Source of the DNA: an uncultured Thermomicrobiales bacterium
GTDB lineage: Bacteria; Chloroflexota; Chloroflexia; Thermomicrobiales; UBA6265
Direction of reading: 5' to 3'
Assembly: GCA_902806355.1 (NCBI GenBank)
Contig: CADCWI010000090.1
Span: forward strand, 1-64,000
DNA length: 64,000 nucleotides
The translations under genes and the position numbers were made by a program. Below the pieces are notes generated by a model that searched no databases, was not told where the DNA came from, and worked only from the letters and a program-made list of their open reading frames with translations. This document shows positions 45,073-54,736 of the stretch, piece by piece. The stretch's first letter is position 1, and each line of letters starts with the position of its first letter.

Positions 45073-46038
45073 TTACCGCTCGTTGATCGTCACCGTGACG
45101 ATCCGGACATCACCGGTCGGGTCCGACAGCTCCCCGCGGCCATTGTCGGCGACGGGCATGGCCGCCAGCGCGTCGACGATCTCCAGCCCCTGAGAGACCT
45201 GCCCGAAGATCGAGTAGTCCTTCGGGAACTGGGCCGGCTGGTCCTGATGGACGATGAAGAACTGGCTGCCATTCGTGTTCGGTCCCGCGTTCGCCATCGC
45301 GATCGTTCCTCGCACGTACGGCGTCTCGCCTTCCGGCAGCTCGTCCTGGAACTGGTACCCAGGTCCACCGCTGCCCGTTCCGGTTGGGTCGCCGCCCTGG
45401 ATCATGAAGTCGAGGATGATCCGGTGGAACGGCGTATTGTCGTAATACCCCGCTCTCGCGAGACAGACGAAGTTGTTGACGGTGACCGGCGCCAGGTCCT
45501 GATTGAGATCGACCACGATAGCGCCAGCGGTCGTCTCGATCGTCGCGGTGTATGTCTTCGCCGGATCGATCACCTGCTGCGGTGCTTCGCTCCACTGCGG
45601 CGGACCATCACCGCTTATCGTGGGAGCGCTGCTCCAGCATTGGGTGGCTGAGATTGGACTCCCCGCCGTTGGGGAAGCGCTGGCCGTGGCGGACGCACCC
45701 GCCGCCGGACTGCTGGTCAATGCCGATGCGCCCGGCCCAACCGCCGCTTCATCGGAAGGTTCATCACCTTCGTCGCCGCCGCCGAATTGCTGGAAGAGCA
45801 CCGCGGCGAGCGCGAGCAGCGCAACCGCTCCGATCAGCGTCGCCACCAGCGGAAGCCGCCGGTTGGGTTTCGGCTGGGTCTTGGCTGCCCTGCGTGCCGT
45901 ATTTGGACCAGGCGTTCGCGTTCTCGTCGTAGTCCTCACCGGCTCGCCAGCGGGCCGCTCCACCCTCTGCACCCGCTCCGGTGCCGGACTGGAGACCCGC
46001 CTTCGCGTCGAACGTTTCGCTTGCCGCTTCGATGGCAC
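45073..46038 (-). CDS. Cyclophilin-type peptidyl-prolyl cis-trans isomerase, membrane-anchored
   Basis: The 321-residue protein has a very basic N-terminus, one membrane helix (LPLVATLIGAVALLALAAVLF), a Ser/Ala-rich linker and a cyclophilin domain (about residues 165-320). Active-site landmarks are FHRIILDFMIQGGDPTGTG, GTIAMANAGPNTNGSQFFI and YSIFGQVSQG. The catalytic arginine is in FHRII. It should catalyse proline isomerisation on the outer face of the membrane. Confidence 0.93.
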   Translation of the reverse strand: MPSKRQAKRSTRRRVSSPAPERVQRVERPAGEPVRTTTRTRTPGPNTARRAAKTQPKPNRRLPLVATLIGAVALLALAAVLFQQFGGGDEGDEPSDEAAVGPGASALTSSPAAGASATASASPTAGSPISATQCWSSAPTISGDGPPQWSEAPQQVIDPAKTYTATIETTAGAIVVDLNQDLAPVTVNNFVCLARAGYYDNTPFHRIILDFMIQGGDPTGTGSGGPGYQFQDELPEGETPYVRGTIAMANAGPNTNGSQFFIVHQDQPAQFPKDYSIFGQVSQGLEIVDALAAMPVADNGRGELSDPTGDVRIVTVTINER

Positions 46039-46275
46039 GGAAAATCCTCCCGGGTACGATCAGTCGAAGATGTGTGCGTTGTGAATCTACGGCGCCGGAT
46101 GAATGCTCGCTCAACCCGGGATAACAGGGTAGTCCTGAACCGACCCGGAGGACCATCATGCTAGCGACGCTTGCCCGACCCTTACGCGTAGGAACCAGCA
46201 AGATCCAGAGAGCAGTATAGCGAGCGCATTGCCCTCGCCGTGACACGGTCTCTCGTGCTCTGCCAAGGCTCATTC

Positions 46276-46347
46276 GTCATCCCGGCAGCCGCACCGGGCA
46301 GCCGCACCGAGCAGCTGCGCCGTGAGGGACCGTCCCGGCGGAATGAC
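46276..46347. repeat. Short MITE-like repeat in the gap 46039-46367
   Basis: It begins GTCATCCCGGC and ends CCGGCGGAATGAC, which are imperfect inverted repeats, with GCCGCACCG repeated inside. It shares the GTCAT(C/T)C termini of the elements at 33555 and 57123. No gene was found in the gap. Confidence 0.6.
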
Positions 46348-46367
46348 AGATCATACGGGACAGGCAA

Positions 46368-47951
46368 CTATGGCGTCGCGTCATCCCCGGGCGGTTCCAT
46401 CCAGACCCCCCGGAAGCCGCGAGCGGACACCGGCGGAAACACTGTGTAGTTCCGGAGCGATCGCGACAGCGCATCGTAGTAATTGGGAATGAACAACGGG
46501 ATGATGGGAACTTCAGCGTACGCGATGTCCTGCGCCAGACGATAGTACTCACCGCGCTGTGCTTCGACATCCAGCCGGGTGGCCCCGTCGATCAGGAAGT
46601 CCATTCGCGCACTGGCGTATCCCCCGCGGTTCAGGTCACCATCGGAATGGAGTAGCGGCCGCAGCAGTTCGTGTGGATCGCGCCAGGCAGACGAATACAT
46701 CGCGAACAGATCCCAGTCGCCCATCTCGAAGGTTCGCGCAAGCTCCCCGTGATCGAGCAGGTCGAGTGTCACCGCGATCCCCGCGTAGGCGAGCTGGTCC
46801 TGGAGCAGGACACAGGCATTGGCGAGAGTGGCGTCGGATGCTGTCGTAATCATCCGCAACGGCAAGCCTCCGAAGAACCCGCGCTCGGTAAGGACCGCCC
46901 GGACCTCGTCCGGCGACAAACGCTCCGGTTGGATCTCGCTCGCGGCCCAGTGGTCCTCGGGAAAGAGCAGGCTGGTCGGTGTCGCCTCGGACGCTGTTGC
47001 TGCCTCGGCGAGTGCCGGCCGGTCGATCGCGCTGGCGATCAGCCGCCGGATCTCCGGTGCCCGCGGATTCGGACGCGCCGCGTTCACCGAAAGCAGGCAC
47101 AACCGGTTGCCGTTGCCGCCTTCGAGCGTCACCCGGGGATCAACCCGGAGCAACGGCACATCCAGCAGGGGAGCATCGATCAGGACGTCGACATCGGAGG
47201 TCACGAATTCTGTCGCCCGTAACGCGGTATCGGCCGTTCCCCGTATCGTCAGGCCCTGGAGTCTCGGCCGTCCAACCTGGTAGAACCCCGGATGCCTGAC
47301 GAGCGTCAATTCATCCTCGGTCACTCCCGAGAGCTGGAACGGACCCGACCCGGGAGGGATCAGCCCGAGCGCCGTGTCCCATCCGCGCTCGATCCATGTC
47401 GTCGGCACGACCGGCATCCGACCCGAGGCCAGGGACCAGGGAATCGAGACATCCGGCTCCCGGAGATACATCCGAACGTGCTGCCCGTCCACCACCTCAA
47501 CTCGCTCGATGCGCTCCCAACGCCACGACTCGACCGCCCCGGCTTGCCCGCTCCACACCCGTTCGAGGCTTGCGGCGACATCCGTGGCCGTAACCGGCAC
47601 CCCATCGGCGAACAGGGCATCTCGCCGGACCGTGAGGTCGATCAGCCGGCCATCGGCCGAGATGGACCAGTCAATGACCAATCCGATCGCAAGTTGCCCA
47701 CCGGCACCGACCGTGAGTGGGCTGTCGTACATCAGGGTACTCAGCCACATCGTCTCGGCGCCCGCATCGGTGACGGCATTGAGACCGGGCAGGCGTGCCA
47801 GGGAGACCGTCGGATGGCCGAAGGGGAGCCGCGGGTCCGGCTGGGACTGGACCGCTTCGCTCTGGTTCCACCCAGCCAACGTTGCAGCGCCTGTCAGACC
47901 GAGCGCACTTCCCACCAACGCCCTCCGTGTCGTCCGCCTGGAGGTCATCAC
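46368..47951 (-). CDS. Solute-binding protein, family 5 (oligopeptide-type)
   Basis: The 527-residue protein has a Tat-like N-terminus (SRRTTRRALVGSALG) and the family-5 SBP fold, with WSISADGRLIDLTVRRDALFADG near residue 95 and VTATDVAASLERV. No lipobox cysteine is seen, so it may be a soluble exported binding protein. Its ATG overlaps the lysJ stop as ATGA, so it is the last gene of the LysW cluster. It could recruit the OppB/OppC pore at 13.4-15.5 kb; that link is a guess. Confidence 0.85.
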   Translation of the reverse strand: MMTSRRTTRRALVGSALGLTGAATLAGWNQSEAVQSQPDPRLPFGHPTVSLARLPGLNAVTDAGAETMWLSTLMYDSPLTVGAGGQLAIGLVIDWSISADGRLIDLTVRRDALFADGVPVTATDVAASLERVWSGQAGAVESWRWERIERVEVVDGQHVRMYLREPDVSIPWSLASGRMPVVPTTWIERGWDTALGLIPPGSGPFQLSGVTEDELTLVRHPGFYQVGRPRLQGLTIRGTADTALRATEFVTSDVDVLIDAPLLDVPLLRVDPRVTLEGGNGNRLCLLSVNAARPNPRAPEIRRLIASAIDRPALAEAATASEATPTSLLFPEDHWAASEIQPERLSPDEVRAVLTERGFFGGLPLRMITTASDATLANACVLLQDQLAYAGIAVTLDLLDHGELARTFEMGDWDLFAMYSSAWRDPHELLRPLLHSDGDLNRGGYASARMDFLIDGATRLDVEAQRGEYYRLAQDIAYAEVPIIPLFIPNYYDALSRSLRNYTVFPPVSARGFRGVWMEPPGDDATP

Positions 47952-49165
47952 TGATCGACCGCGAACACACCTTCGAGCGCAAGCATCAGCTCATCGACCT
48001 GGGCCTGCTCCCAAATCATCGGCGGCAAGAGGCGGACGACGAGATTCCCGGCCGGAAGCGCGAGCACCCCCCGTTCCTGCAGCCCGCGCAGCACCGGGGT
48101 CGCCTTCTGCTTGAGCTCGATCCCGATCATCAGTCCCTTGCCGCGAACGGCGCGGACCCGCGGGCTCCCGAGATCGGTGATGCGCTCCATGACCTGCGAT
48201 CCGAGCGTTCCCGCCCGCGTGTAGAGATCATCGTCGCGGAAGATGCGCAGTGTCTCGACCGCCGCCCGTGCGGCAAGCGGATTTCCACCGAAAGTCGAGC
48301 CATGCGCCCCACCAGGAAGTGCGGCGCTGATCTCCTCCGTGACGAGCGTGAGCCCGATCGGGAACCCGTTGGCGAGGGCCTTGGCAGTAACGATGATGTC
48401 CGGCGTTACTCCAGCGGCAACGGTCACGAACGGCGCCCCGGTTCGGAATCCGGATTGAATCTCGTCCGCGATTAGGAGGATGCCCCGCTCCCGCGTCAAC
48501 TGGCGCACCCTTGCCAGGTACTCCGCGTCTGCCGGGTGGATGCCCCCCTCTCCCTGCAGCGGTTCCAGCACGACCGCCGCCGTCTCGTCGGTCAGCGCCG
48601 CGCCGAGCGCTTCGGCGTCGTTGTAACCAACATGCGTCGCCGGCAGCGGAAGCGGCTCGAAGATCTCCCGGTACTTCTTGTCGGCCGTCGCCGAGAGCGC
48701 CCCGAGCGTCCGACCGTGATACCCGCGCCGGGCAGCGACGATGGTGTGCCGGCCGGTTTTCGCGATTGCGAACTTGAGCGCGGCCTCGACGGCCTCCGCG
48801 CCGGAATTGCTCAGGAACGACCGCGTGAGCCCATCGGGCGCGATCCGCGCGATCTCCGTCAGCAGTTCCGCACGCACATCGTTGCCAAAGCTCTGGTGCC
48901 CGGTCGTGAGCACGCCGAGCTGGTCGGTCATGGCCGCGGTGAACCGGGGATGCGCGTGCCCGAGTGCGGCGACACCATAATTGCTCATCGCATCGAGATA
49001 CCGGTTCCCGGCCGCATCGAAGAGGTACGCCCCCTCCCCGCGCACGAGCGCGATGTCCCGCTTGGCGTAAAGGGGGATCTGCGCCGCGCGCTCGATCTCG
49101 AGGATCTCCTCATCAGTGCGGCTGCTGGTCCGGGTCGTGGCGGTCGAGGTGGTCGTCATGCTCAT
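47948..49165 (-). CDS. lysJ: LysW-gamma-L-lysine / LysW-L-ornithine aminotransferase
   Basis: The approximately 405-residue class-III PLP aminotransferase shows FLSNSGAEAVEAALKFA, the PLP region LLIADEIQSGFRTG, and the Schiff-base lysine in IIVTAKALANGFPIG. ArgD/LysJ enzymes aminate the LysW-bound semialdehyde, using glutamate, to give LysW-ornithine or LysW-lysine. Its place between the LysZ/HAD pair and the SBP, in a cluster with LysW, supports LysJ over ArgD. The ATG at 49165 is favoured because upstream in-frame sequence looks non-coding. Confidence 0.9.
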   Translation of the reverse strand: MSMTTTSTATTRTSSRTDEEILEIERAAQIPLYAKRDIALVRGEGAYLFDAAGNRYLDAMSNYGVAALGHAHPRFTAAMTDQLGVLTTGHQSFGNDVRAELLTEIARIAPDGLTRSFLSNSGAEAVEAALKFAIAKTGRHTIVAARRGYHGRTLGALSATADKKYREIFEPLPLPATHVGYNDAEALGAALTDETAAVVLEPLQGEGGIHPADAEYLARVRQLTRERGILLIADEIQSGFRTGAPFVTVAAGVTPDIIVTAKALANGFPIGLTLVTEEISAALPGGAHGSTFGGNPLAARAAVETLRIFRDDDLYTRAGTLGSQVMERITDLGSPRVRAVRGKGLMIGIELKQKATPVLRGLQERGVLALPAGNLVVRLLPPMIWEQAQVDELMLALEGVFAVDQ

Positions 49166-49234
49166 CGGTAGCCGTGCTTTCTGCTGATCGGACGGATGTT
49201 GACCAAAAAGGGGGATGACAGGGCGCAACCGCAC

Positions 49235-49873
49235 TCACGATTGCGCGTCGATACGCTCGATGACCTCCCGCAGCCCGGTCAGGCCATCGATGGCGTGCGG
49301 GACATCAGCCATCTCCGGCCAGGTGGCGTGCAGGTATCCCCACGGACCACGCCGCAGCAACACCGCGTGCATCCCGATCGCCTGGGCAGGCAGGACGTCA
49401 TTGTCGAGACGGTCTCCAACGTGGACCATGCGGTCCGGTGTGAGGTCCATCTCCTGGGCGATGCGCTCGAAAAAGCCCGGGTCCGGTTTGGACACCCCCC
49501 AAACTGCCGACGACGCGACCAGGTCGAGCGGCAGTCCGAGCGCTTCCATCTGCTCGGCCGCACCCTCCGGTTGGTTTCCGGTCACCCCGAGCAGGTATCC
49601 GGCGGCCTTGAGCTGTTGCAGCACCGGCACGACATCCGGGTAGAGATCGCTCGCCTCGATGCTGTACCCCACGATGTTGGGATCGACCGATTCGATCTGC
49701 ATGAAACCGAAGATGCTGCGGTGATGCTCCCGGCGTTCGATCAGCCCGCCAAGCACACCGGCCAACGTAAACTCCGGCACCCCAGCGTACCGTGCCACCA
49801 TCGCCCAGTGGCGCGTCTCATCGACGAGCGTCTCGCCAACATCGAACACGACCGCCTTCACGGTTCCAGTCAT
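49235..49873 (-). CDS. HAD-family hydrolase coupled to lysZ
   Basis: The 212-residue HAD phosphatase has motif I VVFDVGETLVDE, motif II LLGVTGNQ, the motif III lysine in SKPDPGFF and motif IV HVGDRLDNDV. Its start overlaps the lysZ stop by 4 bp (49870-49873), so expression is coupled. LysW-linked pathways contain no known HAD step. It could remove a phosphorylated by-product or be an unrelated housekeeping phosphatase. Confidence 0.88.
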   Translation of the reverse strand: MTGTVKAVVFDVGETLVDETRHWAMVARYAGVPEFTLAGVLGGLIERREHHRSIFGFMQIESVDPNIVGYSIEASDLYPDVVPVLQQLKAAGYLLGVTGNQPEGAAEQMEALGLPLDLVASSAVWGVSKPDPGFFERIAQEMDLTPDRMVHVGDRLDNDVLPAQAIGMHAVLLRRGPWGYLHATWPEMADVPHAIDGLTGLREVIERIDAQS

Positions 49874-50712
49874 GCCGTCACCGGCGAGGCCGGTTCCGCG
49901 GCGTGGCTGTGGCTGACGATGGTCCCCTGGCCCTCGAGCGCTCGCGTGATCGGGCTCGCGATCCGGGCATCCGCGAAGATCACCCGCCCAACTCCACGTT
50001 CCACCGCCGCGATCGCCGATTCCACCTTGACGATCATCCGCCCGGCGGCAGCCGAGAGAGCCGCTTCGGGATTCGCGACATCGATCTCGCGGACGAGCGA
50101 CGACTCGTCAGACCGATCGGCGAGAAGCCCCGGCGTATCCGAGAAGAAGAGCAGGCCGTCGGCACCGAGCGCTTCCGCCAGCGCGAGCGCCAGCTTGTCA
50201 CCATCGACATTGATCGGGATGCCGCCGTCGGCCAGCGCGGGCGGGGTCAGCAGGGGAACGAACCCAACCGCCAGCAAGGTCGTGATCAGCGTCGTGTCGA
50301 TCCTCTCGATGGTCCCGGCGTGATCGTCCCGGAAGACGCGGGTCTTGCCGTCCTCGGTGCCACGAATCACCGGTTTCCGCCGGCCGACGGCGATCCCGCC
50401 ATCGATCGCGCTCAGCCCGACGGCATTCACACCCGCATCCCGAAACGCGGCGACGAGGCGCTTGTTGACCTTGCCGCAGTAGGCCATCAGCATCGCGTCC
50501 ATCGTGTCCGCATCGACGTAGCGGGAGACCCGTCCGCTGCTGGAGGTGACCATCCGGGACGGCATCCCGAGCTGTTCCGAGAGCGCGCTGAAGGTCGCGT
50601 TGCCGCCGTGCACAATGACGAGCGGTTCGGCGAGGTTAGCGACATCCGCCGCGAAGTTCGCAAACGCGTCCTGGTCAATTGCCGCCCCGCCACCGATCTT
50701 CACTACCAGCAT
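49870..50712 (-). CDS. lysZ: LysW-glutamate / LysW-aminoadipate kinase
   Basis: The 280-residue amino-acid kinase is N-acetylglutamate-kinase-like and matches LysZ: VVKIGGG, VIVHGGN, YCGKVNKRLVAAF, LLTPPAL, INVDGDKLALALAEALGAD, and ASLVREI-like SSLVREIDV. It phosphorylates the distal carboxyl of the LysW-bound glutamate or 2-aminoadipate. The YCGKVNKRLV segment is close to the corresponding Thermus LysZ segment as I recall it. GAGG lies 10 bases before the ATG. Confidence 0.9.
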   Translation of the reverse strand: MLVVKIGGGAAIDQDAFANFAADVANLAEPLVIVHGGNATFSALSEQLGMPSRMVTSSSGRVSRYVDADTMDAMLMAYCGKVNKRLVAAFRDAGVNAVGLSAIDGGIAVGRRKPVIRGTEDGKTRVFRDDHAGTIERIDTTLITTLLAVGFVPLLTPPALADGGIPINVDGDKLALALAEALGADGLLFFSDTPGLLADRSDESSLVREIDVANPEAALSAAAGRMIVKVESAIAAVERGVGRVIFADARIASPITRALEGQGTIVSHSHAAEPASPVTA

Positions 50713-50831
50713 CGCTCGATCACCTCACCCCTGCCGCGTTTCCTGTACGTCATCAGACCACAACACTATTGCAGTGTGTTCTGCCAAGCCTAGCCATCCC
50801 GCCGCTTCGTGTCATCCAGAACCGATTCACA

Positions 50832-50864
50832 TGTACAGGGACGATCGAGTATCGTCCCTGTACA
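50832..50864. repeat. Perfect 14-bp hairpin in the gap 50713-51024
   Basis: Arms TGTACAGGGACGAT and ATCGTCCCTGTACA flank the loop CGAGT. It lies between the LysZ gene and the hydrolase remnant and may be a terminator or a degenerate repeat. Confidence 0.65.
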
Positions 50865-50977
50865 ACGCAGTAGCACCATGAGTCCGTCATCACCGGCTCG
50901 TCCTCCTTCGTTACTCCGCGACCACAGGCGTGGTCTCCTGGCGTGGGCTGAAGCAAAACGCTCATTCGCGGATCCAC

Positions 50978-51002
50978 GGGCGATCGCAAGGATCGCCCCT
51001 AC
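50978..51002 (-). repeat. GTAG-headed REP-like hairpin at the break of the hydrolase remnant
   Basis: On the minus strand it reads GTAGGGGCGATC, CTTGC, GATCGCCC. It lies 22 bp past the last hydrolase-like codon of the pseudogene at 51025-51339. Confidence 0.8.
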
Positions 51003-51024
51003 GAAAATGACTCTCGTGGGGGCC

Positions 51025-51339
51025 GACCCGCTGGTAGTTACCCTGTGCCAGGCCAGCGTCGACCGCACTGCGGGAATCAACCGTCAGCCGTTCCAGTTGC
51101 TCGGTCTCGCTCGTCGCATGGTCCACCTGCCGGTAGTCGTACTGGACACGCAGGACATCCCAGCCTCGATCAATCAGCAGTCGCTCGGCGTAGTAGAAGG
51201 GCGGCATATCACAGGTGTACCAACGGCCGGGAAGGAGCACCGCCAGCGTCGTCGAGCCAAACTGCTGCCGAATGAGTTCATTGGGAACGGGCTCTCCACG
51301 GAAGCCTTCGACCGCCAGCGTCGAGTACGTTACGTCCAT
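51025..51339 (-). pseudogene. Truncated alpha/beta-hydrolase-like gene
   Basis: The first 105 codons read as an alpha/beta-hydrolase N-terminus: MDVTYSTLAVEGFRG, LAVLLPGRWYTCDMPPFYYA, ERLLIDRGWDVLRVQYDY. The oxyanion motif region LLPGRWYTCD is present, but the protein breaks off before the nucleophile elbow (expected GKSLGT-like). The frame then runs into a REP-like hairpin. The catalytic Ser, Asp and His are lost. It lies inside the LysW cluster, between lysY and lysZ. Confidence 0.6.
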
Positions 51340-51452
51340 GTCAACCCTCCCGCACTGGATATCGTGTGTTCCGGGTGACCGAAGAGAGACTGGTCCCGCA
51401 GCGCCGGTCTCTCGCGAGCGGCCTAAAGGGAAGCGTTCGATCGGGAAGCCAC

Positions 51453-51556
51453 GGGCGATCACGGAGGATCGCCCCTATTGGCAAGACTCTTGTAGGGGTC
51501 GACTTCATAGACGATGGCGAAGCCATCGAGCGAAAGCGGTCCAGTCGTGTCGACCC
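51453..51556. repeat. Inverted pair of GTAG-headed REP-like elements
   Basis: A minus-strand copy at 51453-51478 ends GATCGCCCCTAT. A plus-strand copy at 51492-51556 begins GTAGGGGTCGAC and ends GTCGACCC. The heads face each other 13 bp apart. The inner part of the second copy (ATCGAGCGAAAGCGGTCC) matches that of the copy at 54737-54801. Confidence 0.8.
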
Positions 51557-51582
51557 GAGGCGACGATAAAAGCGTTCACCCG

Positions 51583-52629
51583 TCAGATCGGGTGGAGGCC
51601 TGGGAAGTCGATCGCGGTGGTCTCGTCGTACCCCATCCGGATGTTGAATGCCTGGACTGCCTGACCGGCCGCGCCCTTCATCAGGTTGTCCGTCGCCGCG
51701 ATCACGACCACCCGGTTCGAGTGCGGATCGCGCTCGAAGCCGACATCGCCGAAATTGGTCCCGCTCAGGATCTTCGGCTCCGGATACCGGTGCACACCGG
51801 CGCTTTCCTTCACCAGTCGCATGAACGGCTCGTCCTTGTAGGCTCCCCGGAAGATCTTCCAGAGATCCTTGTCCTGCAGCGGCTCCTTCGTGAAGACGTG
51901 GCTGGTCGCGACGATCCCGCGCACGGCGTCCGTCGAGGTGGCCGAGAAGGCGATCCGGGGCACCCTGCCGTCGAAGCTCAGTTCCTGGACGATCTCCGCC
52001 GTGTGCCGGTGGCCGGTCGGCTTGAAGGAACGCACGACCCCGGCCCGCTCCGGATGGTGGGACGCGAGCCCGGGTGACCCACCCGAGCCCGACGATCCCG
52101 TCTTCGCCTCGATCACGACCGGGATGGCGGGATCGACGACACACGCCTGAAACAGCGGGTACAAGCCAATGATCGCGGTTGTCGACATGCAGCCGGGGCT
52201 GGCGATCCAGTCCGCCGTGCGGATCTCCTCGCGGTGCAGCTCCGGCATGCCATAGACGAACCGACCCAGTGCTTCGAGATCGTTGTGCTCGTGGCTGTAC
52301 CAGACCGGGTAGTCGCCCGGATTGTTGAGCCGGAAATCCGAGCTGAGGTCGATGATCACGGGCGCAAGATCGCGGACCTCCGGCAGCTTCTCCATTGAGA
52401 CCCCGTGCGGAAGCGCGAGGAAGAGCACATCGCACGGCTCGAGTTGGCTGCTCGCGACGAACTTCATGTCCGTCACCTTGCGCAAGTTGGGATGTGTCGT
52501 CCGGATGAACTTCCCGGCGCTCCGCTCCGAGGTGACCTGCTTGATCGTGACCTCTGGGTGCCTCAGCAACAGCCGAACCAGCTCCCCGCCTGCGTATCCG
52601 GATCCTCCAACAATTGAAACGTTAACCAT
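51583..52629 (-). CDS. lysY: LysW-gamma-glutamyl/aminoadipyl-phosphate reductase (ArgC/LysY)
   Basis: The approximately 348-residue enzyme has the N-terminal NADP motif VSIVGGSGYAGGELVRLL, the catalytic Cys in ASPGCMSTTAIIGLYP, and the ArgC/LysY core GSSGSGGSPG. The final segment NLMKGAAGQAVQAFNIRMG is typical of ArgC/LysY. It reduces the acyl phosphate made by LysZ to a semialdehyde, still on LysW. The cluster context favours LysY. The ATG at 52629 has AGGAAC upstream. Confidence 0.93.
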   Translation of the reverse strand: MVNVSIVGGSGYAGGELVRLLLRHPEVTIKQVTSERSAGKFIRTTHPNLRKVTDMKFVASSQLEPCDVLFLALPHGVSMEKLPEVRDLAPVIIDLSSDFRLNNPGDYPVWYSHEHNDLEALGRFVYGMPELHREEIRTADWIASPGCMSTTAIIGLYPLFQACVVDPAIPVVIEAKTGSSGSGGSPGLASHHPERAGVVRSFKPTGHRHTAEIVQELSFDGRVPRIAFSATSTDAVRGIVATSHVFTKEPLQDKDLWKIFRGAYKDEPFMRLVKESAGVHRYPEPKILSGTNFGDVGFERDPHSNRVVVIAATDNLMKGAAGQAVQAFNIRMGYDETTAIDFPGLHPI

Positions 52630-52781
52630 GTTCCTGTTCCTTGTTCCTGTTCTCAATCGTTTCTGCGTAGCTGACGATCTGTATCACGTCTTGGCCGGCA
52701 CAATGGGTCGCATCGCACCGTGGCCGCTTGATGGCTCCGCCATCACCTCTAAGACCGGCCACTACCTCTTGCCAATCCCTG

Positions 52782-53696
52782 TTAATCCGCCGCTACCCGC
52801 TCGGCGGACGGTCGCGCCCGGTTCTCGGCGCCGACCTTGAGCACGTAGTCGATGATTCGCGCCGGGATGTCGACCCCGGTCGTGTCGATGCTGTTCCGGA
52901 ACTCCATCGTGTAATTGACTTCGTTGACCTGCAACCCCGCCGCCGTCTCGAAGAGATCGACGGCGACGACGCCTCCTCCGACCGCCGCGGCGGCGGCCCG
53001 CGACATGGCGTCCAACTCCGGTGTTATGGGGCAATTGGTCGCCTTGCCGCCCCGAGCGGTGTTCGTGATCCAGTGCGGCGAATCCCGGTAGATGGCGCAG
53101 ATCGTTCGGCCATCGACGACGAACGACCGGATGTCCCGCCCGTGCTTCTCAACGAACTCCTGAATGTAGAACGCACCATGATGAAAGGAGCCGAGCGTCA
53201 CCTTGTGCTCCAGCAGCGCCTCCGCCGCATCGCGATCGTTGACCCGCGCCAGCAGGCGTCCCCACGACCCAACGGCTGGCTTGAGGACGACCGGATAGCC
53301 GATCTCCTCGATCGCCTGCACGGCGGATTCAGGTGTGAAGGCGATGGTGGTTCGCGGCACCGGCAGCCCTGCCCGGACGAGCGCCGTCGAGGTGAGGATT
53401 TTGTCGCCGCAGATGTTCGCGACATCGTACGTGTTGACCGTTGGCACGCCCCAGTCGTTCAACACCCGCAGCGTGTAGAGTGCCCGGAGGTGGTTGATGC
53501 ATCGCTCCAGGATGACGTCGCACTCGGTCATCGCCGGGGACAGGAGGTCGAGCGCGAACTCCCGGTCGTCGAATCGCCGGACCTCGACGTCCCGGCGCTC
53601 CATCTCGGCCAGGAGCAGCTTCTCCTCGACCCGCACGCGAGACATCAGGATGCCGACGGTCAATGGCGGTCCGTCCATCGGACGATAGTCGATCAC
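52782..53696 (-). CDS. lysX: LysX-type ATP-grasp ligase: LysW aminoadipate ligase (aminoadipate type by motif)
   Basis: The approximately 304-residue RimK/LysX ATP-grasp enzyme shows [19 protein letters not shown], the ATP lysine in [34 protein letters not shown], and the metal/substrate motif [12 protein letters not shown] followed by TTGVDIP. The last motif is the one I recall for Thermus LysX, which links 2-aminoadipate to the LysW C-terminus. The start is a GTG at 53696 with GGAAGGA 7 bases upstream. It is translated just after the LysX-family gene at 53740. Confidence 0.88.
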   Translation of the reverse strand: MIDYRPMDGPPLTVGILMSRVRVEEKLLLAEMERRDVEVRRFDDREFALDLLSPAMTECDVILERCINHLRALYTLRVLNDWGVPTVNTYDVANICGDKILTSTALVRAGLPVPRTTIAFTPESAVQAIEEIGYPVVLKPAVGSWGRLLARVNDRDAAEALLEHKVTLGSFHHGAFYIQEFVEKHGRDIRSFVVDGRTICAIYRDSPHWITNTARGGKATNCPITPELDAMSRAAAAAVGGGVVAVDLFETAAGLQVNEVNYTMEFRNSIDTTGVDIPARIIDYVLKVGAENRARPSAERVAAD

Positions 53697-53739
53697 GAGA
53701 TGGTCCTTCCGGATAGGTGTGGGAATCGCTGGATCATCA

Positions 53740-54663
53740 TCAAGCTCCAACAAGAGAACTGGACGATGACCGGGCCGTGATCCCCTCGCGGGCGATCCGC
53801 GCCGCCTCCTCCACGATCTCGCCCGCGATGTCGCGGCTGGTTGTGGTCATCAGTCCCTTGAACTCGCCGCCGGTGTTGATCTCGATCACCTTCAGCCCCT
53901 GGTCGGTCTCGATCAGGTCAACCCCGGCGAGCCGGGCGCCAACACATTCGCAGGCGCGAATCGCAAGGTCTTCGATCTCGGGCGTGACTGGACAGGGAAC
54001 GGACACCGCGCCGCGCGCGGCATTGGTGATCCAGTGCTCGGATGTCCGGTACGAGGCGGCGATGATTTTCCCGCCGATGACGTAGGCCCGGATGTCACGT
54101 CCCGGCTTCTCGATGAACTCCTGCATGTAGTAGATCTCGTGGTGGAAGGAACCATGTTCCGATTTCTGGGCGATGATGGACCGCGCCTGGTCCGGCCCGT
54201 TCACCTTGGCGATCAATCGCCCCCAGGACCCGGTGACCGGTTTCAGCACCGCCGGATATCCAAGGGTCTCACAGGCGCGGAGCGCGGCTTCCTCCGAATA
54301 GGCGACGAACGTCCGCGGCGATGGGATCCCGGCCGCTTCGAGGACCATGCTGGCCCGCGCCTTGTCATCGCAGACGGAGACGGCCGACGCCGAGTTGAGG
54401 GTCGGTATGCCCCACCGCTCCATCGCGAACAGGGTATACCCCGCGCGCGAGTGGACGACGCTCCGATCGAGCAGCACATCGATGTAGACGCCGCTCTCCG
54501 CCGCCGTTGGCGCCGAGAGATCGAGCGTGAGGTCACGATCGAAGATGGGGGTGACTTCCATTCCACGCGCGCGGGCGGCGGCAAGTATCAGTTTTTCCTC
54601 CTGCCGGAGAAAGGAGACGAGCACCCCGAGCCGGAGCCCCGTATTGTCGTGCGATGTCGTCAT
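53740..54663 (-). CDS. LysX-type ATP-grasp ligase, second paralogue (ArgX-like by motif)
   Basis: The approximately 307-residue paralogue keeps the catalytic residues: [18 protein letters not shown], the ATP lysine in [33 protein letters not shown], and the metal motif [13 protein letters not shown]. The TMEF motif of the neighbour is replaced by GGEF, which suggests a different amino-acid substrate, most simply glutamate (the ArgX role). That would let one LysW serve both arginine and lysine. It lies between lysK (upstream) and the LysX at 52782 (downstream). The ATG at 54663 has a poor ribosome site. Confidence 0.85.
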   Translation of the reverse strand: MTTSHDNTGLRLGVLVSFLRQEEKLILAAARARGMEVTPIFDRDLTLDLSAPTAAESGVYIDVLLDRSVVHSRAGYTLFAMERWGIPTLNSASAVSVCDDKARASMVLEAAGIPSPRTFVAYSEEAALRACETLGYPAVLKPVTGSWGRLIAKVNGPDQARSIIAQKSEHGSFHHEIYYMQEFIEKPGRDIRAYVIGGKIIAASYRTSEHWITNAARGAVSVPCPVTPEIEDLAIRACECVGARLAGVDLIETDQGLKVIEINTGGEFKGLMTTTSRDIAGEIVEEAARIAREGITARSSSSSLVGA

Positions 54664-54736
54664 GCCGAAGAGTTTCCCGTCTGCTCGAGCGAAGCGACCC
54701 AATCATGCCGCGTGTGTCGCCGTTACCTATGATCTC

